Below are positions 53,541-62,021 of a stretch of DNA of 64,000 nt, in pieces. Numbering within the stretch: position 1 is the first letter of the stretch; each line of letters begins with the position of its first letter. The position numbers were made by a program, and so were the translations under genes. The stretch comes from Advenella mimigardefordensis DPN7 (lineage in GTDB: Bacteria; Pseudomonadota; Gammaproteobacteria; Burkholderiales; Burkholderiaceae_B). The notes under the pieces were generated by a model. It had not been told where the DNA came from. It ran no database searches and saw only the letters and a list, made by a program, of their open reading frames with translations. The stretch lies in the NCBI RefSeq assembly GCF_000521505.1, contig NZ_CP003915.1, positions 3,472,001 to 3,536,000 of the forward strand, in the 5' to 3' direction.

Positions 53541-54437
53541 ATGAAAGATAGTAGCAAAGTATTAGGTTTTATCGGAGTCGGGGTCATGGGCGAGTTTATG
53601 TGCGCCAATTTGATTCGCAGTGGCAAAGGCGACGTACACGTTTTTGATGTCCAGCCTGAACCCGTCGGGCGTCTTAAAGAAATAGGCGCGATTGCTTCAG
53701 AATCGCTGCATCAGCTGGCACAGGACACCGACGTTGTATTTCTTTCCCTGCCCAGCATCAGTCAGGTGGAGGACGTCTGCCTGGGCAAGAACGGTCTGTT
53801 CTCGGGCGACAGCAGCCGTATTAAATATGTCGTCGACATGAGCACCAGCGACGTCACCCGCACCCGTGAACTGGCACTGGCATTACAAAAGCGGGGCGTC
53901 ACACTGATTGACGCTCCCGTTGCGCGTATGCGGGAGGCGGCAAAAAACGGCACACTACTGATTACCGTTGGCGCCGAGCCTGATCTGTTCGAGATGATCA
54001 AACCCTACCTGGAGACCATGGGCAGCGACATCGTCCTTTGCGGGCCGACCGGATGCGGCCAGGTCGTCAAAATAATGAACAATATGATTGTGTTCATGAC
54101 CGTACAGGCGCTTGCCGAGTCACTGGTTATTGGCAAACGCGCCGGGGTTGACCCGGCCCTGATGTTCGATGCCCTGACCAAAGGCTCTGCCGATAGTTTT
54201 GTATTGCGCAATCCGGGACTCAAAGCGCTTTCGAAAGATACCTTTCCTGAGAAAACCTTTCCTACAGAATACGCCATCAAGGACATCAGGCTGGCGCTCA
54301 CGCTGGCCGAAGACGGCAAGGTCGATGCCAAGGCCGCAAAACTGACCCACTCACTGCTTGAACAGACACGCGATGCGGGGTTCGTCAAGGAGTATTACCC
54401 GGTCATGGTCAAGCTGATCGAAAAAGGTTACGCATAA
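53541..54437 (+). CDS. NAD(P)-dependent beta-hydroxyacid dehydrogenase (HIBADH family)
   Basis: 298 residues from the ATG at 53541 with a CAGGAGACA site. Cofactor motif GFIGVGVMG at 9-17; substrate motif DAPVARMREAAKNGTL near 127-142 in place of the commoner DAPVSGG; catalytic K177 in GCGQVVKIMNN. Family members oxidise 3-hydroxyisobutyrate, tartronate semialdehyde and similar beta-hydroxy acids. It opens a seven-gene operon whose other enzymes include an ALDH, a lactonase-like protein and an alpha/beta hydrolase. Confidence 0.88.
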   Translation: MKDSSKVLGFIGVGVMGEFMCANLIRSGKGDVHVFDVQPEPVGRLKEIGAIASESLHQLAQDTDVVFLSLPSISQVEDVCLGKNGLFSGDSSRIKYVVDMSTSDVTRTRELALALQKRGVTLIDAPVARMREAAKNGTLLITVGAEPDLFEMIKPYLETMGSDIVLCGPTGCGQVVKIMNNMIVFMTVQALAESLVIGKRAGVDPALMFDALTKGSADSFVLRNPGLKALSKDTFPEKTFPTEYAIKDIRLALTLAEDGKVDAKAAKLTHSLLEQTRDAGFVKEYYPVMVKLIEKGYA

Positions 54438-54469
54438 GCGACGACGCCCCCTCAAAGGAAATAACCATC

Positions 54470-55447
54470 ATGAATAGAAAGACGTTCGGCGCCGGGCTGC
54501 TGGCTGCGTGCGCGCTCTCCTTCTCTCTGCCAGCGGCTGCAATCTATCCGGAAAAGCCGGTGACGCTGGTTATCGGCTTTTCGGCGGGTGGCCCCACCGA
54601 TATCGTGGGGCGGTATCTTGCCCAGGGTCTGTCCAAAAAGCTCGGGCAGACCGTCGTCGTTGAAAACCGCCCCGGCGCAACTGGGGTTCTGGCCCTGCAG
54701 TCGGTAAAAAAAGAAAAACCAGACGGGTATACGCTCATGCTCGGAAGCAGCAGCACGCTGTCGATCGAACCCGTATTCAAGAAAAACGTGAAATTTGACG
54801 TATTCAAAGAATTGACGCCCATCGCTCCAGTGGCCAGCTATCCCTATCTGCTGGTTGTTCCCGCCTCATCCCCTTACACGTCCATCAGTAGCCTGGTGCA
54901 GGGCGCAAAGCAACAACCGGGTAGCCTGAGCTTTGCCTCTGCGGGTAATGGCGCCGTCAATCACCTGGCCGGAGAATGGTTCAAAAGCCAGACGGGTATT
55001 GATATTACCCATATCCCTTACAAGGGCGATTCTGCCGCGGTATCTGATCTGGTGGCAGGCAGGGTTGATATGGCCTTTCTGAGCATTATTGCAGCAGATC
55101 CCCTGATCACATCAGGGAAAATGAAGGCGCTGGCGATCGCCAGTAACGGCCCGTCCCAACTGAAACCCGGAATGCCAACCGTTGCCGCCGAAAGCGGCAT
55201 CAATGACTTTAGCGCAGAGCCCTGGAATGGCATACTCGGCCCCGCAAACATGCCCGCGGAAATCGTCACAACACTCAACACTGCCATCACAGAAGTCATG
55301 TCAACGGACCAGGCAAAAGAAAAACTCGCGACATTGGGGCAATCGCCCTTCATCGGTACCGCCGATGAACTTGCAGCGCATATTCGTTCCGAAATGAAGC
55401 GCTGGTCCGGTGTCATCAAGAAAGCTAACATAGAACAAGTGGAGTAA
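54470..55447 (+). CDS. Bug/TctC-family periplasmic solute-binding protein
   Basis: 325 residues. Signal peptide to about 24 (ACALSFSLPAAAIYP), then PEKPVTLVIGFSAGGPTDIVGRYLAQGL, VVENRPGATGVLALQSV and THIPYKGDSAAVSDLVAG. 32 bp after the dehydrogenase and 4 bp before the ALDH gene, so embedded in a catabolic operon with no permease. It probably defines the substrate entering this pathway. Confidence 0.92.
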   Translation: MNRKTFGAGLLAACALSFSLPAAAIYPEKPVTLVIGFSAGGPTDIVGRYLAQGLSKKLGQTVVVENRPGATGVLALQSVKKEKPDGYTLMLGSSSTLSIEPVFKKNVKFDVFKELTPIAPVASYPYLLVVPASSPYTSISSLVQGAKQQPGSLSFASAGNGAVNHLAGEWFKSQTGIDITHIPYKGDSAAVSDLVAGRVDMAFLSIIAADPLITSGKMKALAIASNGPSQLKPGMPTVAAESGINDFSAEPWNGILGPANMPAEIVTTLNTAITEVMSTDQAKEKLATLGQSPFIGTADELAAHIRSEMKRWSGVIKKANIEQVE

Positions 55448-55451
55448 ACCC

Positions 55452-56882
55452 ATGCAACATACGCAACTTGCCCTCTATATTGACGGGCAGTGGATTGATG
55501 CAAGCAGCAGGAAAACGCTGGATGTCATTGACCCGGCAACAGAACACGTATTGGGACAGTTGCCAATGGCAACCTCGCATGACGTGGCCTGCGCCATTGC
55601 GGCCGCCGACAGGACATTCGCTCAATGGCGGGACACCCCCGCGCTGGCCCGGTCGCAGGTACTCAGACAAACAGGCGCACTGCTGCGACAACGGCAGGAA
55701 CACATTGCCAGAATCATCACCTATGAACTGGGCAAACCCCTGGCGGAGGCCAGGGGCGAAGTCATTGTTGCAGCAGAAATGTTTGAGTGGGCTGCCGAAG
55801 AAGCCCGCCGTCTGTACGGACGCATTATTCCCAGCCGCAATCCCGATATTCGGCAGATGGTCATCCAGGAACCCGTAGGACCGGTTGCGGCGTTCGCCGG
55901 CTGGAACGCGCCGGCCATCACGCCCTCGCGCAAAATAGCCGGTGCACTGGCTGCCGGATGCACCATGGTTATCAAGCCGTCCGAAGAGACTGCCGGCGTA
56001 GCGCTGGAGATCGCCCGTGCCGTCGTGGACGCCGGCTTGCCTGCTGGCGTGCTTAATGTCGTTTTCGGGGATCCCGGCAGTATTTCAGAACAACTGATGG
56101 CGGCGCCGGAAATCAAAATGGTCACCTTTACCGGATCGACTGCGATAGGTAAGCAACTGGCCGCCCTGGCGGCACCATCCCTCAAGAGACTGACGCTCGA
56201 ACTTGGCGGACATGCGCCGGTACTGGTTTTTGACGATTGTGATATTGACGAAGCAGTCAAACATATCACCGCCGCCAAATTCAGAAATTCGGGTCAGATT
56301 TGCACCTCGCCCACCCGCATCTATGTGCAGGATACGGTGTATGAAACCTTCATCGAAAAAATGACCGTTGCCGTCAGCAGGATCAAAATCGGCAATGGCT
56401 TTGACAGTGGCGTCACAATGGGGCCGATGGCCAACCCGCGCCGACATGCCGCGATGAAGCAGTTCATTGATGATGCCGTCGATCAGGGCGCCACCATTGT
56501 TGCTGGCGGCAAACTGCCCGAAGGCCAGGGCTGGTTTGTGGAACCGACGTTGATCCGCGACTTCAACAATCACTGCATCGCTGCCAACACCGAACCTTTC
56601 GGACCGATGGCGCTGATCCGCCCGTTCTCAGGCTTTGACCAAGCCATCAGCGAAGCAAATCGACTGCCCTTTGGTCTGGCCTCCTACGTATTCACACTGA
56701 ACAGCAGGACAGCCAAACGCGCCTCCGACCTGATCCAAAGTGGTGTGGTTTGTATTAACCACTGTCAGGCCTCCCTGCCTGAGACGCCGTTCGGCGGCCT
56801 CAAAGACAGCGGACTTGGCAAGGAGGGCGGCATTGAAGGGCTGGCGCAGTTTCTGAATATCAAGTACATCAGCCAGCTGTAA
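55452..56882 (+). CDS. Aldehyde dehydrogenase (succinate-semialdehyde/glycolaldehyde type)
   Basis: 476 residues, complete ALDH: AGWNAPAITPSRKIAGALAAG near 150-170, LELGGHAPVLVF near 250 with the general-base Glu, and nucleophile Cys in NSGQICTSPTRIYV near 280. It resembles GabD-like semialdehyde dehydrogenases. Likely oxidises an aldehyde made in the same operon to an acid. Starts 4 bp after the Bug stop. Confidence 0.92.
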   Translation: MQHTQLALYIDGQWIDASSRKTLDVIDPATEHVLGQLPMATSHDVACAIAAADRTFAQWRDTPALARSQVLRQTGALLRQRQEHIARIITYELGKPLAEARGEVIVAAEMFEWAAEEARRLYGRIIPSRNPDIRQMVIQEPVGPVAAFAGWNAPAITPSRKIAGALAAGCTMVIKPSEETAGVALEIARAVVDAGLPAGVLNVVFGDPGSISEQLMAAPEIKMVTFTGSTAIGKQLAALAAPSLKRLTLELGGHAPVLVFDDCDIDEAVKHITAAKFRNSGQICTSPTRIYVQDTVYETFIEKMTVAVSRIKIGNGFDSGVTMGPMANPRRHAAMKQFIDDAVDQGATIVAGGKLPEGQGWFVEPTLIRDFNNHCIAANTEPFGPMALIRPFSGFDQAISEANRLPFGLASYVFTLNSRTAKRASDLIQSGVVCINHCQASLPETPFGGLKDSGLGKEGGIEGLAQFLNIKYISQL

Positions 56883-56905
56883 ATAACAGTACCAGCGAGG
56901 AGACA

Positions 56906-58123
56906 ATGATGAAAATGAAAAAACTGACCCTGTGTATGGCCGCGCTTTGCAGTGGCTACGCAAGCATCGCCAGTGCCGCCATATCCGATGACGTTGTGAA
57001 AATAGGCGTACTGACCGATGTATCCGGCACCTACGCCGGTAACGTTGGCCCGGGCTCCATTCTAGCCACCCGGATCGCTGTCGAAGCGTTTGGCGGCAAG
57101 GTTCTGGGTAAGCCAATAGAAGTCATCACCGCCGATCATCTGAACAAGGCAGACGTGGGCTCAGCCAAAGCACGGCAGTGGCTGGACCGCGAGAATGTTG
57201 ATGTGATTACCGAACTGGGCAACAGTGCAGTCGCGCTCTCGGTCATGAATCTGGCCAAAGACAAAAACAAAATGACCATCGTGACCGGGGCAGGTGCATC
57301 GCGCATCACTGGCAAAGATTGTTCGCCCACCAATCTGATGTGGGTCTACGATACTTATGCACTCGCCAAGGTCGGCACGGTACCGCTGGTGCAGGACGGC
57401 GCAAAAAAATGGTATTTCCTGACCGCGGACTACTCTTTTGGTCATGCGCTGGAAAGCGATGGCCAACGCTTTATCAAGGAGAGCGGCGGCCAGGTTATTG
57501 GCAGCACCCGGTATCCTTTCCCCGGCAATGATTTCTCGTCATTCCTGCTGACCGCACAGCAAAGCCAGGCAGATGCAGTGGCCTTTGCCAGCGCCGGCGC
57601 CGATTTGCAGAATGAGATAAAACAGGCCAATGAATTTGGCCTGACCGCCAGCCAGAAAATCGTCGCCATGCTCATGAGCATCACCGATGTACATGGCGTG
57701 GGCCTGCAGGCAGCACAGGGCATGAACTTTGCCGAAACGTTTTACTGGAATATGGACGATGAAACCCGACAGTTTTCCAGCAGGTTTTATAAGGAAATGA
57801 AAAAAATGCCAACTGCATTGCAGGCGGGCCAGTATTCCGCGGTGTTGAATTACCTGCGTGCCGTTGAAAAGGCAAACAGCGATGAGGTTTCAGATGTGAT
57901 CGACGCCCTGAAAAACATGAAAATACACGATGCCTTTGCCAGAAACGCCTCCTTGCGCGAAGATGGCAAGCTGATACACGACGTGTACCTGGTCTCTGTC
58001 AAGAAACCAGAAGAATCAACAAAACCCTGGGATTACTACAACATAGAAAAAACAGTTGCCGGTGTCGATGCTTTCAATCCGCTCTCCGAAAGCGAATGCC
58101 CGCTGATCAAGGGGAGTAAATAG
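56906..58123 (+). CDS. ABC-type branched-chain amino acid/amide receptor (LivK-like), orphan
   Basis: 405 residues (start at 56906 or the following ATG; GAGGAGACA upstream). Signal peptide to about 24 (GYASIASAA), then DVVKIGVLTDVSGTYAGNVGPG, the Peripla_BP_6 opening. This family also binds aromatic acids, amides and urea. No LivH, LivM or LivG/F gene follows. It is the second receptor in this operon, of a class unrelated to Bug, which is unusual. Confidence 0.9.
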   Translation: MMKMKKLTLCMAALCSGYASIASAAISDDVVKIGVLTDVSGTYAGNVGPGSILATRIAVEAFGGKVLGKPIEVITADHLNKADVGSAKARQWLDRENVDVITELGNSAVALSVMNLAKDKNKMTIVTGAGASRITGKDCSPTNLMWVYDTYALAKVGTVPLVQDGAKKWYFLTADYSFGHALESDGQRFIKESGGQVIGSTRYPFPGNDFSSFLLTAQQSQADAVAFASAGADLQNEIKQANEFGLTASQKIVAMLMSITDVHGVGLQAAQGMNFAETFYWNMDDETRQFSSRFYKEMKKMPTALQAGQYSAVLNYLRAVEKANSDEVSDVIDALKNMKIHDAFARNASLREDGKLIHDVYLVSVKKPEESTKPWDYYNIEKTVAGVDAFNPLSESECPLIKGSK

Positions 58124-58125
58124 CG

Positions 58126-58911
58126 GTGGACCGGCACTATGAGGTGTATGCCCTGAAATATGCAACCGTGATGCGCGATGCGGCAGATAATTTTCTGCAC
58201 AAAGACGCGCACGATGGCCCGATGCCGCTGGATTTTTACTTCTGGGTCATCAAAGATCAGCAGCACACCATTCTGGTAGATACCGGATTCAGCGGCTGCT
58301 CGGCACGTGAGCGCAACAGGCAACTGCTGCATGAACCCATAGACCTGCTGGCGTCCCTGGGCATTGAACCGGAAGATATCGAGCACATTGTCCTGACGCA
58401 TCTGCACTACGATCACGCGGGCAACGTGGCGTCTTTTCCCAACGCGACCATTCATCTGCAAGAAGCTGAAATGCACTTTGCCACCGGCAAATGGATGTGT
58501 TTTGAGCATTTCCGTCACTTTTTTTCTGCCGACGATATTACACAAGTGATTCGAAAGGTATACACCGATAAAGTGCAGTTTCACAATGGCAACGCGACGC
58601 TGCTTGCCGGCATCGAACTGATCCATATCGGCGGCCACACCCCCGGCCTGCAGGCAGTCCGGGTCAATACCCGCAGAGGTCCGATCATGCTGGCCTCGGA
58701 TGCCATGCATTACTATCGCAATTTTGCAACTGACAACCCTTTTCCCGCGATTGTCGACGTCACAGAAATGCTGCAGGGGTACCGTAAGCTGCGCAGTCTG
58801 GTGCCATCCGACAATCATCTTATTCCCGGCCATGATCCGCTGGTGGCTGACATTTATCCGTGCCTGGAAACACACTCATCGATATTTCGCCTGGATATCT
58901 CGCCGGGCTAA
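58126..58911 (+). CDS. Metallo-beta-lactamase-fold hydrolase, N-acyl-homoserine-lactonase type
   Basis: 261 residues from a GTG two bases after the receptor stop, with GGGGAG 9-14 nt upstream. The zinc motif is H92, H94, D96, H97 (HLHYDH); further ligands are in GGHTPGL near 169, LASDAMHYYRN (bridging Asp) near 190 and PGHDPL near 236. The group includes AHL lactonases AttM/AiiA, which open gamma-lactones. In this operon hydrolysis of a pathway lactone is as likely as signal quenching. Confidence 0.85.
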   Translation: MDRHYEVYALKYATVMRDAADNFLHKDAHDGPMPLDFYFWVIKDQQHTILVDTGFSGCSARERNRQLLHEPIDLLASLGIEPEDIEHIVLTHLHYDHAGNVASFPNATIHLQEAEMHFATGKWMCFEHFRHFFSADDITQVIRKVYTDKVQFHNGNATLLAGIELIHIGGHTPGLQAVRVNTRRGPIMLASDAMHYYRNFATDNPFPAIVDVTEMLQGYRKLRSLVPSDNHLIPGHDPLVADIYPCLETHSSIFRLDISPG

Positions 58912-58920
58912 GGAAGACAC

Positions 58921-59301
58921 ATGCTATCTGATGAAGATATTATCGCGGTCTGGCCCGCCCGACTGGCTGACAGAGAACATCTGGTCTGGAAAGGACGGCA
59001 CCTGAAAACATCGTTTCTGTTTGCTCTGGGAGAGCGCCGCTATCTGGTCGCCATACGGGAGGGTCAGATGCATGTGCGCGCCGCCTCAACAATAGTGATG
59101 CCTCAATGGGATTTTGCACTGCGTGCCGACGAGCATGTGTGGCATGCGTTTTTCCAGCCGGTCCCGCCACCTGAGTATCACGATCTGCTGGCGATGATGA
59201 AATGTCGGCGGCTGATCATAGAAGGCAATATCTATGCGTTCATGTCGCATTTGCTGTTTTTCAAGGCACTCTTTACGCTGTTGCGTTCCACGGAGAAATA
59301 A
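58921..59301 (+). CDS. Small protein with SCP2-like pattern, unknown function
   Basis: 126 residues, 9 bp after the lactonase-like gene and 2 bp before the hydrolase gene, so firmly within the operon. No characterised relative recognised. The arrangement FLFALGERRYLVAIREGQMHV, then a Trp-containing WDFALRADEHVWHAFFQPVPPPEYHDLLAMM segment and a final RRLIIEGNIYAFMSHLLFFK helix resembles the sterol-carrier-protein-2 fold (strand core, hydrophobic cavity). If so, it could bind a hydrophobic intermediate. No signal peptide. Confidence 0.6.
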   Translation: MLSDEDIIAVWPARLADREHLVWKGRHLKTSFLFALGERRYLVAIREGQMHVRAASTIVMPQWDFALRADEHVWHAFFQPVPPPEYHDLLAMMKCRRLIIEGNIYAFMSHLLFFKALFTLLRSTEK

Positions 59302-59303
59302 CA

Positions 59304-60173
59304 ATGACGGCTACCTTCGAGCCAGTCACCGGCAAATATCTCAATGTTCAGCTTCATGGCAAGCCGCATCGCATCTATATCGAAACCGCCGGCCAGGGCA
59401 TTCCGCTGCTTTGTCTGCATACCGCAGGTGCCGACACCCGACAATACCGGGCATTACAAAACGACACACGTATCACGGATCGATTTCAGATCATCGCTTT
59501 CGATTTGCCATGGCATGGCAAATCATCACCGCCGCAAGGCTGGCAGGATGAATGCTACCAACTGACCTCAGCCCAATATATCGAAACGATCCTGACCGTG
59601 ATGGATGCGCTGTCGCTGGATAAACCCTATGTCATGGGTTGCTCTATCGGTGGGCGAATCGTGCTGCATCTTGCCCTGCACCATCCGGAGAAATTCTCCG
59701 GCCTGATCGGTTTGCAGTCCGGTGCTCATGTCGATCCCTATTACGACCTTGACTGGTTGCACCGTTCCGATGTGCATGGCGGCGAGGTGTGTGCGGGCAT
59801 CGTCTCCGGCCTGGTAGGGCCCTGCAGCCCGGATCGCGATCGTTGGGAAACGTTGTGGCACTATATGCAAGGCGGTCCTGGCGTGTTCAAGGGGGACTTG
59901 CATTTTTATACGATAGACGGCGATATTCGCAGTCAGGTCAGCCAGATCGACACCAGCCAGTGCCCGCTCTGGCTCTTATCAGGCGCTTATGACTACTCCT
60001 GCACACCCGCTGATACCGCCTTCCTTGGCAACACCATTGACGGCGTGAAATGGCGCATCATGGACGGACTGGGCCATTTCCCAATGAGCGAAGACCCGGC
60101 GACATTTGCCGGCTATTTGTATCCAGTCCTTGACGAAATTTATGCAAGCGATCACAACAAAGGTAGTGCCTGA
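59304..60173 (+). CDS. Alpha/beta hydrolase
   Basis: 289 residues from the ATG at 59304 (CGGAGAAAT upstream). Oxyanion region PLLCLHTAGAD near 34-44; nucleophile S114 in MGCSIGGR; late Asp in WLLSGAYDYSCTP near 225; H258 in GLGHFPMSE. The nucleophile elbow GCSIG rather than GHSMG is a visible variation. Family members hydrolyse esters, lactones or C-C bonds. Last gene of the seven-gene operon, ended by a strong shared terminator. Confidence 0.88.
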   Translation: MTATFEPVTGKYLNVQLHGKPHRIYIETAGQGIPLLCLHTAGADTRQYRALQNDTRITDRFQIIAFDLPWHGKSSPPQGWQDECYQLTSAQYIETILTVMDALSLDKPYVMGCSIGGRIVLHLALHHPEKFSGLIGLQSGAHVDPYYDLDWLHRSDVHGGEVCAGIVSGLVGPCSPDRDRWETLWHYMQGGPGVFKGDLHFYTIDGDIRSQVSQIDTSQCPLWLLSGAYDYSCTPADTAFLGNTIDGVKWRIMDGLGHFPMSEDPATFAGYLYPVLDEIYASDHNKGSA

Positions 60174-60220
60174 ATATCCGGTCAGGCCGATAAACCCTCC
60201 AAGTCACAGTACGCCGCAAA

Positions 60221-60245
60221 AAAAAGGCTGACCATCAGCCTTTTT
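60221..60245. terminator. Bidirectional rho-independent terminator
   Basis: AAAAAGGCTG / CAGCCTTTTT forms a 10-bp perfect stem with a 5-nt loop, A-run on one side and T-run on the other. It ends the rightward seven-gene operon and the leftward nic operon. Confidence 0.9.
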
Positions 60246-60297
60246 CCTGCTGCATCAGAAAACAGAATCCGTCTCCGATGCCCTGCGCGCAGATACC

Positions 60298-60921
60298 TTA
60301 GCCCAGTCCCAGCAGGCGCATGGCCTGCTCGCGCTCGAGCACCGTCGCATATTTCTGCCTCATGTCGAACAGATTGGCCTCGTGTGGCGCCAGCGCCCTG
60401 TCGCCGACACAATCGGCCACGACCAGCGGACGAAAGCCCAGTTGCATGGCGTCGACCACCGAAGCCCGTACGCAACCGCTGGTCACCGCGCCGGCAACCA
60501 GCAGGGTCTTGACACCGCGTTGTGTCAGCCAGGCGGCCAGCGAGGTACCGAAAAATGCCGAAGGCACATTTTTGCGCACGACCAGTTCACCCTGGACCGG
60601 CGCCAGTTGCGGCACGATCTGGCTATTGGGTTCGTTTTCCAGCAAGCCCAGCATACCGGGAACCTTGATACTGAAAATATTGTTATCCGCGCCATCGTCG
60701 GCATACACTATGCGCGTATGAGCCACAGGCCAGCCCTGTTCTCTTGCGGTTTGCAGCAGCTTCTGCGTATGCTCGATCGCCTGGGGAATATTGCCGCCGC
60801 CAAATACCTCAGGATCGGCAAAGCCATTCACCAGATCGATAATCAACAAACCATAAGGCGCTACCGGCTCCAGCTCGGCGCCAAAGCCCTGCTGCTCATA
60901 GACCACGTTTTCCTTACTCAT
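60298..60921 (-). CDS. nicF: Maleamate amidohydrolase (isochorismatase-like)
   Basis: 207 residues from the ATG at 60921. The cysteine-hydrolase triad is D29 (LLIIDLVNGF), K117 (VVRKNVPSAF) and C150 (GAVTSGCVRAS), with the cis-peptide before C150's helix as usual. NicF hydrolyses maleamate to maleate and ammonia, the penultimate step from nicotinate to fumarate. It starts 8 bp inside the end of nicX and is followed by the shared terminator, so it closes the operon. The maleate isomerase nicE is not in the window. Confidence 0.88.
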   Translation of the reverse strand: MSKENVVYEQQGFGAELEPVAPYGLLIIDLVNGFADPEVFGGGNIPQAIEHTQKLLQTAREQGWPVAHTRIVYADDGADNNIFSIKVPGMLGLLENEPNSQIVPQLAPVQGELVVRKNVPSAFFGTSLAAWLTQRGVKTLLVAGAVTSGCVRASVVDAMQLGFRPLVVADCVGDRALAPHEANLFDMRQKYATVLEREQAMRLLGLG

Positions 60922-61960
60922 TGACGCCCCCGTCCAGTACCTTGCCGTTACGCACCACATCTACACCGTCCAGCTTGACCGTGCAGTGACGCAATGGAAT
61001 ATCGATATGACATGCAGTGGTTCGGCTGCCGCCGGCTTCGTTATTGGGCCCCAGAGAAAACAGGAAATTACCCTCGAACGCCCGGGCATCCATGCCGATT
61101 GTGTTTTCCCGATCATACAGGTCCAGCGTGGACCAATGGGCGCGCGGCTGCAGTCCCCAGCCGATATGGGAAATGGCATAGCCTTCCGGGTCGTTGAATG
61201 ATTTCATGTATTCATCCAGCAGCTGCGCGTCGATACCGCCTTCTATACGCGTGGCATATCCATTTTCGACCGTCAGGGTAATGGGTTCGGCAACGTATTT
61301 TTTCTGCGGCAATAAAATATCGCCCTTATCAATCACGATACGTCCTGTCGCCCCGCCTTCATTGGGCCAGGTCAGGGTAAAGCCGCTGGGCCAGTGGTCC
61401 CAGCGCCCAGGTTCATCCACATAACCATACTCGCTGATGGCGGGAAACTCGCCCAGGGGGCAACGCAGGTCCGTGCCAGCCTCGGAGGTAATGTGCATCT
61501 GTTTTGATGCGGCAATCAGCGCAGAGGCCGCCTTGACGCGCTTGCGGTCTGCTTCGATAGGCACGGTACGGACCAGAATTTCCGGTGGTTCCACGGCCAG
61601 CAGAATTTTGGTGCCGCTTTCAAGAATGTCATGCTGTTCAGGTGAAAACAGCAAGGTCATCAGGTCCAGCACAAGATCGCTGGCCTTGAGCGCAGCAATG
61701 GCGGCCTTGTTCCCGGTCAGTGGCGTGGTACCCAGATACGCCAGGGCGTCCCGGCTCAATGCCTTTTCGGCATTCACCGGCGGCAGATCCAGCCGGTTGA
61801 CGATGGCGCCTTTTGATTGTGCCGCAATCGTTGCGCACGACAGCGTTTGCGGATGTGTTGACGGACTGGTCAGAATGGTGACGGTCTGTCCGGCTTCCAG
61901 TTTGGACAGGGTCAATACTTTTTGCCATGCCTCTATAAGTTGGTAATCACTTACTGCCAT
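60914..61960 (-). CDS. nicX: 2,5-dihydroxypyridine 5,6-dioxygenase
   Basis: 348 residues. The iron ligands reported for Pseudomonas putida NicX (His265, His318, Asp320) are matched at exactly the same numbers here: H265 in AISHIGWGL, H318 and D320 in CHIDIPLRH. It opens the ring of 2,5-dihydroxypyridine to N-formylmaleamate with O2. A GAGGAACGATT leader precedes the ATG. Coupled to nicF by an 8-bp overlap; nicD lies 61 bp upstream. Confidence 0.95.
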   Translation of the reverse strand: MAVSDYQLIEAWQKVLTLSKLEAGQTVTILTSPSTHPQTLSCATIAAQSKGAIVNRLDLPPVNAEKALSRDALAYLGTTPLTGNKAAIAALKASDLVLDLMTLLFSPEQHDILESGTKILLAVEPPEILVRTVPIEADRKRVKAASALIAASKQMHITSEAGTDLRCPLGEFPAISEYGYVDEPGRWDHWPSGFTLTWPNEGGATGRIVIDKGDILLPQKKYVAEPITLTVENGYATRIEGGIDAQLLDEYMKSFNDPEGYAISHIGWGLQPRAHWSTLDLYDRENTIGMDARAFEGNFLFSLGPNNEAGGSRTTACHIDIPLRHCTVKLDGVDVVRNGKVLDGGVNE

Positions 61961-62021
61961 AATCGTTCCTCATGCAAGTTGTCGGCTGCAGGCAGCAGCC
62001 TGCAGCATCGGTGCGACAGCC

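Noticed and set aside
58126..58911. Considered as a dedicated quorum-quenching AHL lactonase
   Set aside because: The zinc motif fits, but operon context (dehydrogenases, receptors, hydrolase) makes a pathway lactonase at least as likely, so the narrower claim was not made.
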